From Eucommia ulmoides (lineage: Eukaryota; Streptophyta; Magnoliopsida; Garryales; Eucommiaceae), in NCBI GenBank assembly GCA_016647705.1, contig CM028335.1, positions 42,163,026-42,227,025 on the forward strand: a stretch of 64,000 nt of DNA. Reading direction: 5' to 3'. Numbering within the stretch: the first letter of the stretch is position 1; the number at the start of each line of letters is the position of its first letter. Positions 1 to 11,506 of the stretch are shown piece by piece. The position numbers and the translations under genes were made by a program. The notes beneath the pieces were generated by a model that was not told the origin of the DNA, did not search any database, and was given only the letters and a program-made list of their open reading frames with translations.

Positions 1-1662
1 AGTTTTCCATATATATTTGTCTATTCTGCTATTGGGTTCGCTACTAGGCAGTGAGGACACTGCCTCATTCAAGTTTGGGGGTATATATGCTATGCAACGC
101 TAGAAAGTAGTTTTTTGTTTTTTTTGGGGGGGGGGGGGATTTGAAGGATGAAAAATTTTTGATGTAAAAAGGGACAAAAATTCTTTTTGTGTACAAATTG
201 TAGTTTATAATGATATTAATGTTAAAAAAAAATTGTAAATTTTGAAATTCTTTTTGTTATGCATGTGTAATGTTTAGCTATGCATGTGTAAGGATAATTA
301 GCATAGGTAATGCTAGTTTGTACAATTAGAGTAGATTTGTTAATGAATATAGTTGTACGTGCATGTTGAGTTTTTGAGTTCGTCCAAACCATGTCCCGAT
401 GATGAAACTTACCCCCTAAATTGCATTTTGAGGTCAGGGGTAATGCCATTCACGTGTGTTTTGTGTGCTTAGCATGTCGATTAGGTGAAAATTGTTTTGA
501 TCCTAAATCGCACGATCGCATAAACTCATTATATAACTAGTTGAACGATTTGACGCTGATTATTAAATAATAAATTCATGACAGAAACGAGGAATTTAGA
601 ATTTAAATGGGGGAGGCTTGAGGTGAAATTATCGGTAAGGTAATTATGGAGGCATGATATAGGCCTTCATTTTCATCGCTTGAATCGTTTGAAACTAACC
701 TGAAAAGTTATTCCCTCGTTCTCCTGTCGAAGCCATAATTTTTTTATTTTTTTTGTGTTCTGAACCTATTTCTATACTTTAACCAAGTAAATCTTTCAAA
801 ACCATTGTCTCTACGAATAAAAGTGGAAATTGAGTGAAAAAAAAGTAACGTTAGATTATGCTAACTTGAAGCGGGCAATCGGGGTTTCAGTTTAAAATAC
901 TTTTGGTTAAGTATAGGAGTATTCACTTGTCAATCCTTTAGTTGTATTAACATGCCCCTAAAATTGTATAAATTTGAATAAGTTTGGGGGTATGTGTTAA
1001 AAAAAAAAAAAAGGAACTATGTGAATATAGTGTTTAAATTCGGTTGTTGTGACAAGTGAATACAATTTTACTAAATCATGTTCAGGGTAATGTCTTAAAA
1101 AATAAGGGGGTTATGAGAGATATTTAGCGACAAGTGTTTGTACCTCGGGTATCGTTATAATAATAACGAGTTCTATTTCTACGATACCCTTGGCCGTTCT
1201 CCAAAGCCAAACCAAGCCCTATTGACCTCGATGAATGTCCGAACCTACATTAGTGGATAGTTGAGCCCAGTCAAGCATATGGCTTTCCTGAATGTTTTAA
1301 CAAGTTTAAGTCATGACCTTATTCATTGAATAATCCAATCCGGCGTTTGATTTGTTATATATCCGAGTTCTCACACACACACATTTCAATAGGATCTAAA
1401 ATGATTTGAACTGATATTGAGTGTTGAAATTCTGGAACACCACGTGGTGTGTGTTATTCCTTAACCGAATCTGATTACGGGTTGTTGAGGGAAGAATAGC
1501 ATGGTTATTAGTGATTAAACTTACATCTCACAGGTGTGTACTTCTTATTTGTTAATGATTACGTATTTGTAATTTAGGATGTAGCTAATTAGTGTAGTTA
1601 GTGTTATTTAGCATTAGGGTGTTTTGCTCAAGAACTAGTAAAATTCCAAGTTTGGAGGCATT
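1..1662 (+). mobile_element. 3' non-coding end of an Athila-like Ty3/gypsy element
   Basis: There is no open frame of note. The stretch has AAGTTTGGGGGTAT-type purine blocks (around 72-87 and 979-993) and ends in AAGTTTGGAGGCATT immediately before a TGATAGG LTR start. Such purine blocks are typical of the 3' part of Athila/Calypso-type elements, where the last one is the polypurine tract that primes plus-strand DNA synthesis. The element's coding part lies to the left of the window. Short open frames here (for example 222-449 minus) look like chance. Confidence 0.6.
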
Positions 1663-1859
1663 TGATAGGTGTAAAATACCTATCTAATTCTAAACTGAAT
1701 TTACCAGTTTTCGAGTATTTTATTGTAGTTTGAATACCTTTTTAGTTGTTTTTATTAGCCAGGAGAAGGGACGTCAACAATCGGCAAACCGAGTGAAAAG
1801 GTGGAGAAAAGAGTAGCTAAAGAGATGAGAAAGGGAGGTTTCAAAGAACATTGCAAATC

Positions 1860-2172
1860 CGCCTAGGCGAAGTATCCACCGCCTAGGCGGAAATTCACCA
1901 GATAGTTGCAAAAGCTGAAGAATTGAATCTTCCTAGGCGAAGTTTCCACCACCTAGGCGAAAATATATCAGAACGCTGGAAGTGCTAAACTGCTGGAAGA
2001 GCTGCACTGCTGTAATTCCGCCTAGGCGAAGTAGCTATCGCCTAGGCGAAAATCCGTCAGAAAGAATAGGGGCCCAAGAAGTTAGTGCTCCGCCTAGGCG
2101 AAAAAACCATTGCCTAGGCAGAATTCTAACCGACTTAACCTCCGCCTAGGCGAAGATTCTACCGCCTAGGCG
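1860..2172 (+). repeat. Array of five paired CGCCTAGGCG palindromes
   Basis: Ten copies of the palindrome CGCCTAGGCG, or close variants, form five pairs. Starts are 1860/1880, 1930/1950, 2019/2039, 2091/2111 and 2143/2163. Each pair is spaced exactly 20 bp start to start, while pairs are 52-89 bp apart. The array lies in the U3 part of the LTR and ends 54 bp before the TATA box. It could bind a dimeric regulator in DNA, or fold in RNA as 10-bp stems with 10-nt loops; neither is shown. Confidence 0.85.
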
Positions 2173-2224
2173 GATTCCGCAGAACAGCCCAAAATATTTG
2201 TTTAGATATTTTTAAACCCCTAGA

Positions 2225-2236
2225 CCTATATATACC
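2225..2236 (+). promoter_or_regulatory. TATA box of the Athila-like 3' LTR
   Basis: CCTATATATACC follows the palindrome array. The homologous LTR has CCTATAAATATCC at the matching place (11494-11506), so this is the likely RNA polymerase II TATA box that separates U3 from R. Confidence 0.6.
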
Positions 2237-3242
2237 CCTTTCCCACGTCTGAAACAGGGAGGTGACAAACCCTAACCCTCGTAGAAAGCTCTTAAGCTAT
2301 ATTTTGAAGATCAAGAAGGAGGTTCATCATTTGGATAAAGAAGAATCACTTGTGGATCGATCATTAGCGACAGTGAACCGTTTCACTTCCAGATTTGATC
2401 GTTTCTCTCTTGTTTTTATCTTTGTAATCACTTTTTCATATCTAAGAATGTTGAATCCTTCTTATTTTGTATGGTATATGGCTAAGATCTTATAGTAAGT
2501 TGAATGTTACTTAGGTGTAGTTGAAATCATGTAATTGTTAAGTTGAATGAATTAGTGTTACTTTAATGTATTGTTTGTCTAAATCCGATTGTGTTTACCA
2601 TTATTTTTGATATTATGCTTGTATTGATAAACTGAGAATGTGGGGTTTGACACTCGGGAGAGGTAACCCTGGATTCGAACTAGGGTAAATACAACGTGAC
2701 GTTCTAACGACCCGGGAGGGCGTTAGAACGTATGCAATCCATGATGTTGGCTAAAGACTCACGCAACCTAGGGTCGTTAAGGCGTTGAAGGGGACTTTCT
2801 CGTTGACACGAAGTCGTGTAATCTCCCATCTTACACTCGGGAAAGATAGCGGATGAGTTATCGATACAGAGATTGTAGGACTAGATAGAAAACCATTATA
2901 GCTAACTTAATGACTTCGATTATGCATTATGTGAAAGAAATTAATGCCTAAATAATTAGTGTAATTAAAACTAACTTCATAGTTGTCGTTTATCTTAGTA
3001 TTTTAATTAGAAAACAAACAAAATTTGATTAGTCGAGATAATATAAAACTATTGAAATCGCAATACTCAACCGAATTACTTGCCTTCCTAGGGGAACGAT
3101 ATCCGATCTTACAAGATCCATTATATTAAAACTAGATCTCGTATACTTGCGAGTAGTCCAATCACCGCAAGGAGGAAAAGGTTCTGAATCCTCACGCGTG
3201 ACAATGTTCATACGTGATATTACATATATTAACCAATAATGT

Positions 3243-4731
3243 TGTAAAACCTACTGACCGAGCATTGAAAATTTGGTCAATATGACCAATAATTCCTATA
3301 TTTATGGTCAATATATTTAACATATGTATATATCGGTCATACACTTGGGGCATTAATATTTCCACATATTGGTACATAAATGTTCATTATAAAATCATAT
3401 GGTAATAAACACTTCCATAGTCCAATTGGTATTAATAGGATATATAAATTTTACTCCGATAATATTTCCACATATTGGTACATAAATGTTCATTATAAAA
3501 TCATATGGTAATAAACACTTCCATAGTCCAATTGGTATTAATAGGATATATAAATTTTACTCCGATAAATATATTAATCATAGTCCTTGAACACATAGTA
3601 ATAATCCTATTAGCCGTTGAATTATTGGATGTATGTTACTCCGATAAATTTTACATGCCAATAATAAAATACAACTTTTACAATTTAAAAATTCAAATAT
3701 AATTTTTCACGTCGTTTCATCCCCCGGCCTTGCAACAAAAACTGTGGGGTTGTGAGCCAACGCTCGGTAAAACTCCAACCCCTGTAATACGTGTATTTAA
3801 ATAATACGACACGTAAAACACATTAACATACTTTTCACATAATTTTCACATCGTCCAAATTATTTCATATAATTTAATAGGTAAAATTCCACAATAATTC
3901 ATCATCAGTCAAGGAAAATTAAATATATATATTAAAAGAGTTAGGAATTCTACCTATTCCGAATCTTCCATCAGCCGGGAGATGGGTTTTAGGTTTTATT
4001 TGGGTTCTTTGTGTATTTTTTTTTTTCCTTTTTTTCTTTTTTTTTTCTTTTTTTTTTTTTTCCTTCTATTTTCTTTTTTTTTTTCTTTTTCTTTTTTATG
4101 TTCGCACCTATTCTGAGTTCGGCCGCCTCCTCACCGCCGCGGCGATACCACGGTCGGCTCTATTTCTGTTTCGTTTCAGCCGACACTTCACTACGGATCA
4201 CCAGCTCCGATCATGCCCATACACCCACGACGGGCGAACGAACACACACATAAGAAACACTCACCGCCGGACGACTCCCATATCCCTAACGACAACATAT
4301 ACCCACGCCCATACCACGACGGCAACGTCGGACCACCCACCCATGAAGTCGACAGTCGAACACCAACAAACCCACCCCACCGAACCATAGAACAAAACAC
4401 ACACACACACTTACGATCACCATCTGAAAAGCCCACACCAACACCGTAGCAATTTGAACATACACACCCATAGCGCTCACACGAACAGCGATGATCAACC
4501 GATCGTAACGCTCACCGCCTTTACGGTCGGCCAAACGACACCACACACACACGCAAACGCCAATCCCCTGCACCTCACCGTCGACGAACACACCACCCCA
4601 TACGATCGCCGACCACACACACCGCTTGCACACTGCCGGCGCCAAAACCCGCTTCTCTCTCTCTCATTCTCTTTTCTGTTTCTATTTTCCCTTCTATTTT
4701 TCCCGTGTGTGTGGGTGTGCATGTGGATGTG

Positions 4732-4772
<41 letters not shown>

Positions 4773-4827
4773 ATGTACACGAATCCCTCCGGCCGAACAT
4801 ACGTCCCTCTCCCCTTTCGTTTTGATC

Positions 4828-4879
<52 letters not shown>

Positions 4880-5120
4880 GTAATGTTTTCCTTCATTAGG
4901 AAAGAAAAGAAAAAAAATAATTTATTTAAATTACACTAATCTCCCTCAATTTTCTCTTAGTTATTAGTTAAACCCGAAATCTACAATTAATATTTTGAAA
5001 ATTACAAATTGATCCCTAAAATTTTAAGTTCAATAATAAATGACACATCTACCCCCGTTATTTTCTACATGTTCTAAAATACAACTTAAATTGTGCGCAT
5101 ACAAAAATTAGGGTCTTACA
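3243..5120 (-). mobile_element. Solo LTR-like sequence, TGTAAGACCC... family
   Basis: Read on the minus strand it starts TGTAAGACCCTAATTTTTG at 5120 and ends near GGTCAGTAGGTTTTACA at 3243. It resembles the LTR at 38753-39644, which starts TGTAATACCTCGAAAATTTG. Both share a block like ACAACC(T/C)CACAGTTTT followed by TTGCA(A)GGCC (3733-3758 here). The middle (4100-4650) is GC-rich and flanked by a T-rich tract (4011-4100), (GT)n (4738-4771) and (TA)n (4831-4876). No matching target duplication was found, so the ends are approximate. Many apparent ORFs here are low-complexity artefacts. Confidence 0.45.
3355..3566. repeat. Exact 106-bp tandem duplication
   Basis: Two adjacent copies (3355-3460 and 3461-3566) appear identical over 106 bp, each starting AATATTTCCACATATTGG. 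Identity inside an otherwise decayed repeat suggests a recent duplication or an assembly artefact. Confidence 0.85.
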
Positions 5121-5149
5121 TTACCTCTTCACCATATAACCACAAGCCT

Positions 5150-6533
5150 TTCAAAACGAGGTAATGATCCAACCAAAAACCATCATAACATTTGAAATAC
5201 CGAAGTCGGGACCGGTGAAAAGCTTGAAAGAAGTACCATGGAATTACTCTACTACTATAAGAATAGATAATATAGCAAAGACAGAGAACTAAGTAGGCGA
5301 GGTCGAAGGTATTACTCGGAGCGGAAGGGTTTTCTCTCCCCAGACTTATTTAAAGTATCAGACAAGAAACCCAGGGGGTCCCTAAGAAAATTATTACCAA
5401 GAAGGAGGTACAAGAATTTCTAAAGGTGGTAAAGAACACAAAATAGAAGATCGTCGAACAACTTAGCAAAGCACCAGCATAAATCTCGATGTTGTCGCTA
5501 CTAATGACTTCAGAAGTACATTGGAATGCACTGTTAAAAGTCCTCAACGAGGCCCATGAACTAAGCTCTATATCACAGGATCACTTCACTAACATAGTGG
5601 AGAATATCCTCAATACAAATCTTGTGACCCTCATTGATGATGAGATATCCTTCGAAGGAATCGAGTATATAAAACCTCTTAACATGTCAATGCAGTACCA
5701 AGATTTCATTCTCTCTAAAGCCCTAGTAGATAATAGATTGACAATTAACATTTGTTCTCTAAGTACACTAAAAAATATAGGGGTAAGTGAGAACTAAATC
5801 CGAACCACTGCTATTACTATTCGGGCTTTCAATGATGAGAAAAGAGAAATCCATAGAAGAAATTACACTGCTAATTGTTATAGGCCCGGTTATGTTTCAA
5901 GTGGACCTGCATGTCTCAGATATCCCAACTGCCTGTAACTTGCTCTTCAGACGGCCTTGGATACATTCGGTCGGGGTAGTCCCTTCGTCTCTCCATCAAA
6001 AAATGAAATTCATCTTCAAAGACAATATCATAACTATTTATACTAAGGAAGACCATGCCATCTACCAAACCCCAGCTACTCTTGTAGTAGTAGCTGAGCA
6101 TATCGATCAGGTAGTCACTTTCCAAGACTTTGACATTGCCAATGGCTCATATGTCTGGAAGAGAAGTCTACCACCGATATCAAAATTGTCTACTTCCAGC
6201 ATCATGATAGTCACTTATATGAATGCCATGAACTTCGAGTCAAATGAAAAAATCCCTAAAAGTGAAGCAAAGATGCAATCCATGCTTAGGATCAAGAGGA
6301 AGTCAGACACCCATGGGTTGGGGTATATTTCAAACCAAAATGGGGGATTTGGCCAACAACCTTGGAATAATGAAGAACCAAGGATGATAGTTAATATTCG
6401 GTTCAGTTTTTTGTTCGTTTCCAGTATGATACAAGTCGAGAAAGAAGAAAAGAAAAATAAGTTGGACTTTATGGTAATCCCTAATCACAGCAAGCCTAAC
6501 CCACTAGTACCATGGTTAGAGGGTTTAGTCTGA
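5150..6533 (+). pseudogene. Tat gag end and aspartic protease remnant
   Basis: Frames at 5489-5797 and 5787-6533 together resemble the Tat gag-protease junction. The first contains KVLNEAH and then the protease-like stretch ALVDNRLTINICSLSTLKNI; the usual catalytic D-[ST]-G-type triplet is changed (DNR). The second contains LLFRRPWIHSVGVVPSSLHQ, matching the conserved GRPWIH...SSLHQKLKF block that follows the protease in this lineage, with the expected G changed to R. A one-base overlap frameshift separates the two. Upstream (5150-5488) the same reading continues with several stops. Not functional. Confidence 0.75.
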
Positions 6534-6779
6534 ACAATCAACAAGAAAAGGAATGATCAACCACCAGATAGTTGAGATTATATTATCCCTAGTCTTTTTT
6601 TGACTTTTTGAAATTTCTTTTTTTGTATTGTAGTAATAGGTATGCTAGAAAATGACATATTGAAAATAAGATTTTATGTTTACTTTTTAGGTGCCCAAAT
6701 AATCTCATATCTAATCTATATAATAATGAAAAACATCTTCCCAATGAGTACAATCTAGATAAGAAAATAAATTGGGAGT

Positions 6780-8060
6780 TAATGGAAATCGAAACAGAAG
6801 ATGACCCTACTCCCGAGAACATTGAAGAAGTCCGAAGAGCCTTAAAATGATTCGAGGAACTACCTATTCTGAGCCAAGACGAGACTAAAATAGTAAACTT
6901 GGGAGATCTGAAATGTCCAAGGGAAAGGAAGGTTGGAAAGTCGATACATACCCAAGAAAGAGAAGACCTAATAGTCCTATTGATAGAGTATCGGGATGTT
7001 TTCGCATGGTCCTATGATGATATAGTAGGATTATAGATCGATATTGTGACACACAAGCTTACAAACAAAAAGGGAATCAAACCTATCAAACAAAAACTCT
7101 GAAAGATGTGACCCCAGATCAGCTTAAAAGTTAAGGAAGAAATCGTGAAATAGTTCGAAGCCCACCTCATCGAAGTCTGTGTTTATTGTGAAGAGTTGAG
7201 CAATATAGTGCCTTTGCCCAAGAAAGAGGGAAAGATTTGAGTATGTGTTGATTATAGAGGTCTCAATGGGGAAAGCCCGAAAGATTACTTTCCATTACCA
7301 AATATCCACATTATCTTGGACAACACTACCAGGTGCCAGATTTCATCCATTGTGGATGGATTATGTAGGTATAACCAAGTTCTAGTCGACAAGAAGAATA
7401 AGCATAAGACCACATTCACCACGCCATGGGGCGTATTCTACTATCGATCCATTCCATTCGGGCGCAAGAATGCTGGTGCAAGTTACCAAAGAGCTATAAA
7501 GACCTTATTTCATGATGATGTGATATGGAGGTCTACATGGACGATATGGTAGTGAAGTCAAGAGAAGATATGATAGTGAAATCAAAAGAAGATATGATAT
7601 GGATATGATCCACAAAAAAATGGAGTCTACGTAGACGATATAATAGTAAAGTCAAAAGAAGATGAAGACCATTTTGAGTACTTAAAGAAGATGTTCGACC
7701 AACTTCGGAAGTTCCAGTTGAAACTCAACCTGGCCAAATGTGCGTTCGGGGTAGTGTTTGGGAAATTGTTAGGATTCATGGTCAACTGCCAGGGTATTAA
7801 AATGTACACTACCAAGACTATAGCCATAATCGAAAGCCCAACACCTAGAACAGAAATGGAGATTCATGGATTCTTTGGGAGAGTAATTTTCATCGCCTAC
7901 TTCATTTCGCAACTAACGGAAACTTTTGAGCCGATTTTCAAACTGCTAAGGAAAAAGTCTGATGGAAAGTGGAACAAGAAATTCCAGGCCACCTTAGACA
8001 AAATCAAGACTTACCTAATGATCCCTCCGGTCTTAGTAACACTACTACGTAGGAGTCCGT
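6780..8060 (+). pseudogene. Tat reverse transcriptase remnant
   Basis: Translated pieces include YRDVFAWSYDD (near 6990), IVPLPKKEGK then VDYRGLN (near 7207-7265), TTFTTPWGVFYYRSIPFG (near 7410-7460) and YVDDIIVKS (7628-7654), the conserved RT blocks in the right order. At least six in-frame stops or shifts are present. The active-site YVDD region has been duplicated: an earlier VYMDDMVVKS copy lies at 7531-7560 in another frame. The stretch LKLNLAKCAFGV and the thumb region follow to 8060. Not functional. Confidence 0.85.
7528..7662 (+). repeat. Local duplication of the RT YVDD segment
   Basis: The block GAGGTCTACATGGACGATAT (7528) with AGTGAAGTCAAGAGAAGA recurs as GGAGTCTACGTAGACGATAT (7622) with AGTAAAGTCAAAAGAAGA. 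A third partial copy of the latter part lies at 7572-7592. Confidence 0.75.
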
Positions 8061-8069
8061 AGCTTTTAT

Positions 8070-8972
8070 ACCTCACTATCCTAGAAACTTCTATGGGGGC
8101 AATGTTGGGACAACATGATAGTTCTGGTAAGAAGGAACAATCCATTTACAATGTCAGTAAGGATTCACTTGTATGAGAAAAAATACTCAGTACTAGAAAG
8201 AACCTGTTGTGCGTTAGCCTAAACTGTTGAGAGGCTACGCCACTACCTTTTGTGCTTTACTACATATTTAATCACCCAAATGGACTTATTAATGTACATA
8301 ACAATCTCCAAGTGGAAAATACTACTTACTGAGTTCAACATTGTCTATGTGACTCAGAAGGTAGTCAAAGGGCTAGTAATTGCTGACCAACTTGCTAACA
8401 ATCCAAATGCCAATGAGGGATCCATAGATACTGAGTTTCCTAATGAGTCAGTCAAATTGTTAACTAGCGATAAGGATGACCAAATGTGGCAAATGTATTT
8501 CTATGGAGCTAGCAACTCGAAAAGAGCCAGCATCGGTACCATTATAATCTCTCCGCAAGGTCAACATTTTTTTGTCGTAGCTAAGTTAAAGTTCACTAAC
8601 ACTAACAATACCGCCGAGTACGAAGCTTGCATCATGGGCCTAGAATTGGCCATAAACTTGAAAGTAAAGAAGTTGATAGTATACGGGGATTTAGAGTTGA
8701 TCATAATTCAAATCACCAACAAATACGCTACAAAAGAAACCAAGTTGGTCCGGTACAACAATCACCTACTCGATCTTTGTGAAACCTTTTCAAAGATCAA
8801 ATTTGATCATGTACCACAGTTGAAGAATGATTTTTCTTATGCTCTCACAACTTTGACATCCATGATATCTTTGATTAGGGAGGCGGATGAGGAAATTCCC
8901 ATAACAATCAAGGTATACCATCAACCAACTCAGTGTAATCAGAGCAAAGTTGAAAACGAAGAAGAAACTTAG
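8070..8972 (+). pseudogene. Tat RNase H and archaeal-type second RNase H remnant
   Basis: The first RNase H is recognisable from about 8070 (YNVSKDS, EKKYSVLERTCCALA, LLTEFNIVYVTQKVVKG). The second is in the open frame 8250-8972 (240 codons). It reads YFYGASNSKR, AEYEACIMGLELA, YGDLELIIIQ and HVPQLKNDFSYALTTLTSM, the order of motifs seen in the archaeal-type RNase H of Tat elements. The first catalytic aspartate (usual YFDGAS) is tyrosine here, while the Glu of AEYEA and the Asp of YGD remain. This second RNase H is what places the element in Tat rather than in chromoviruses or Athila. Confidence 0.8.
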
Positions 8973-9009
8973 TGTGTGGACATCCAAAGATTTTTGAAGG
9001 ATTATAAGG

Positions 9010-9696
9010 ATCTTGAAAGAGCCGATAGCCTAAGCCGAAGATCCTTGTAAAGGCTAGAAGGCCAATTTTTTATCAGCGATAGTACACTATACAAGAGATC
9101 TCCCGATTTGGGACTCTTAAGATGTTTAGGCGCCCGAGAAGTGATACAACTTATGAAGGCAGTTCATAGTGGAGTTTGAAAACTACACATGAGTAGGTTC
9201 ATGTTGGACAAAAATATCCTTCGAACCAACCACTTTTGGTTAACCATGAAAAATAACCGCATAGACTTCGTGCGAAGATGTCAAAAATGCCAAATGCATT
9301 GTGACCTGATCCATCTTTCTCCGACAGAATAGCACTACTTAGTGGCCCTGTTACATTTTTCGATGTGGGGAATGGATGCCATTGGTCTAATTATGCCGAT
9401 AGCACTAAGCAGACACCAATTTATCCAAGTAGCTATAGACTTCTTCGCCAAATGGACGGAGGCGATTTTGCTCACTCATATCACCCAAAAGTACATAACG
9501 TGATTCTTCAAGAAGATTATCCTATTGGGCTAAGGAGTACCCCATGTCTTAATCATGGAAAATGCCCAAAATCTCAAAGGAAGTATGTTGAAAGCTATAT
9601 GTGCTCAATTCAAAGTGGAGCACAAGAATTCCGCACACTACCGTCCTAAGATGAATGGAGTAGTGGAAGCTGTTAACAAGAACCTTAAAAAGATCA
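9010..9696 (+). pseudogene. Tat integrase remnant, interrupted by a copia LTR
   Basis: Broken frames show the zinc-finger end (CQKCQ near 9272), WGMDAIG and then QVAIDFFAKWTEA (near 9365-9460), AHYRPKMNGVVEAVNKNLKK (near 9630-9690). The first catalytic Asp and the final Glu can be placed; the middle Asp region reads IMENAQN instead of the usual TDNG. The frame ends abruptly at about 9696, where the SIRE-like LTR begins. The continuation is not found to the right of that LTR. Confidence 0.8.
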
Positions 9697-11348
9697 TATT
9701 AGTCCAGTGAGCTACCCAAGAGGGGGTGAATTGGGTAATTATAAAAAATTTAAACAAATAAATCTTTCAACGCTTAATTATCAAATAATAAATTTTTCCT
9801 AAATTAATTATTATCGTCATTACGCAGCAGATAAGTGTTTAATTCTAGGTGCACACCCAAACAGAATACAATGAAAGTAAAGAATACAAGACCAAGATAT
9901 ATTCTGGCTCAGCAAAATAGCCTTGCCTAATCTAGTTACCCGAGCTCCAGGGAGATTCGCAACCTCTAAACCCCTGTTTCCTTTAACGGTAGGAACCAAA
10001 CCCTTACAACGATTCTTTTTCCAAGCTTAGAATCAACCTTTACAATTTCTCTTTTCCCAAACTAAGGAAGAACCTTATCTTTTTACAAGGATAAAGACTA
10101 AACTAATTCTATTACAGGAAGAATCACAACCTCAAACTCTCAAAAATATCATTTTCCCATGTAAGAATTAAACCTTTACAATTCACTCAAAATTAATTTA
10201 ATTTTCAGAAGAATTAAAACCTAGATTCCCTAACTAGACATCGACCCAATCGTGTCTAATCCACTCAAACTCAAAAATACGAAAAATAATGAGTTTTTTC
10301 CCATAAGGAGCTTTTACCATCTCAATACAATTATATTTAATTAATGTCCCAAAATTTACTAAGTGATAGATTTAATTGTGAAACAAAATATTATCTGATT
10401 AATAATCAAGTGTGGGTAGCACAAATAATAGCATGTCATCATATAAACGCACAAAATCGTGTAAAAAAACATTTATGCTCTTAAAATTGAAAACAATTTT
10501 CTAATGATCTTAAATCCAAGCAATCAATAATAATATGAAATCTAAACTAAGAACAATAACTTGAAAATATCTCACCAAGAAAACACCGAAGAATGAAAAT
10601 AAGATCGCAAGACAGCACAAATTGTTAATACCAATTCAATAGCGCTTTAGCTTAAGAACTTTAATAAAATCTCTCTCGAATAATCTAAGCAGAATGATAA
10701 CTCTTAGAAAAGTTTAGGCATTGATAGTTCTTAATATATTTCATCTAAAATTCGCAGGTTTATATATATAGATTGATATGAAGCCCTCCAACGACTACTT
10801 TTCAAAAGATATGCCTCTAAAAGGCACCTTTAGACCTCATATAACATAATCATTCAATTATGGTGTAATTCATTTAAAAATAAATTTTAAACTCTCAAAT
10901 AATTCCATAAAATATTTCTCAATTATCAATCACTAAGATAGGAAGTATTTAGTTGCTAAAATTCAGAGAATCTTTAATTAAGTGGACCAAATCAATAAGG
11001 ATATAAAAATTCATGTATCATATCTTCAGTAGGTTCAAATCCCCTGAAATTCTCCCTTAGAATCATCGAAAATAGCTAGTTTTTTACCAAAATCCCATAT
11101 TCCTCAAAATCTCAACTGAAACAGTCGGTTGATGATAGGTGAAATTTGTCTATATATTCCAAAGCCAGTTTTAGTAGTTTTCGAGTATTTTTATAGATTT
11201 TTTTATGTTTTAATATGTTTTTATTTGTTTATGTATAAATCAGGTGTTTGGGGCGAAAAGGGACAAAAACGGTCCATAAATGAGCAAGTCGGTAGAAGAA
11301 CGGTGGAGAAAAAGAGCAAAAAGGTCAATATTCAGAACCTGCATCCAT

Positions 11349-11440
11349 CGTTGCAGCGGTAAAACCATTGCTACAGTGGTTAAAGTACAGAGAGTTATTG
11401 AATTCTCCATCGCTGAAGCAGTGAAACCACCGCTGCAGCG
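11349..11440 (+). repeat. Two paired CGCTGCAGCG-type palindromes, 20-bp spacing
   Basis: The palindrome CGCTGCAGCG or variants start at 11349, 11369, 11411 and 11431, so both pairs are spaced exactly 20 bp. The last one ends 55 bp upstream of the TATA box at 11496. Position and spacing match the array at 1860-2172 in the homologous LTR, but the motif is different. Confidence 0.8.
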
Positions 11441-11493
11441 GTCAAAATGCAAACAGTTTAGATATTTTAGGATATTTTGTTGATATTTTGGAT

Positions 11494-11506
11494 CCTATAA
11501 ATATCC
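11494..11506 (+). promoter_or_regulatory. TATA box of the solo Athila-like LTR
   Basis: CCTATAAATATCC lies downstream of the palindrome pairs and in the same place as the TATA box of the related LTR (2225-2236). Confidence 0.55.

Larger units (their letters stand above)
1663..3203 (+). mobile_element. 3' LTR of Athila-like Ty3/gypsy element
   Basis: Starts TGATAGGTGTAAAATACC directly after a polypurine tract and ends ...CGCGTGACA. It aligns in order with a second LTR at 11133-12461: the shared start TGATAGGTG, the block AGTTTTCGAGTATTTT, a palindrome array, TTTAGATATTT, a TATA box, and a long U5-like region with GGGTTTGACACTCGGGAGAGGTAACC-type sequence (near 2643-2669) and CCCGGGAGGGCGTTAGAA (2711-2728). 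Length is about 1.54 kb. The 77-residue frame at 2262-2495 lies in the transcribed part and is not recognised as a protein. Confidence 0.7.
5121..9696 (+). mobile_element. Decayed Tat-lineage Ty3/gypsy element, gag-pro-pol part
   Basis: Domains in order on the plus strand are: end of gag with protease (about 5150-6130), reverse transcriptase (about 6780-8060), RNase H (about 8070-8360), a second archaeal-type RNase H (8460-8940) and integrase (about 9010-9696). The extra RNase H before integrase is diagnostic of the Tat group. The frame is broken by many stops and shifts, so it cannot encode a working polyprotein. The left end is cut near the LTR-like sequence at 3243-5120 and the right end by a copia LTR inserted in the integrase. 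Confidence 0.85.

Noticed and set aside
4011-4899. Several overlapping frames of 60-130 codons on both strands
   Set aside because: They arise from T-rich, (GT)n and (TA)n tracts and a GC-rich stretch of an LTR-like repeat; there is no domain, and open frames occur on both strands at once.
9697-9707. GATCA as a target duplication for the copia LTR at 9697-13267
   Set aside because: GATCA at the right end is part of the conserved LTR terminus in related copies, so the match is not evidence of a duplication.
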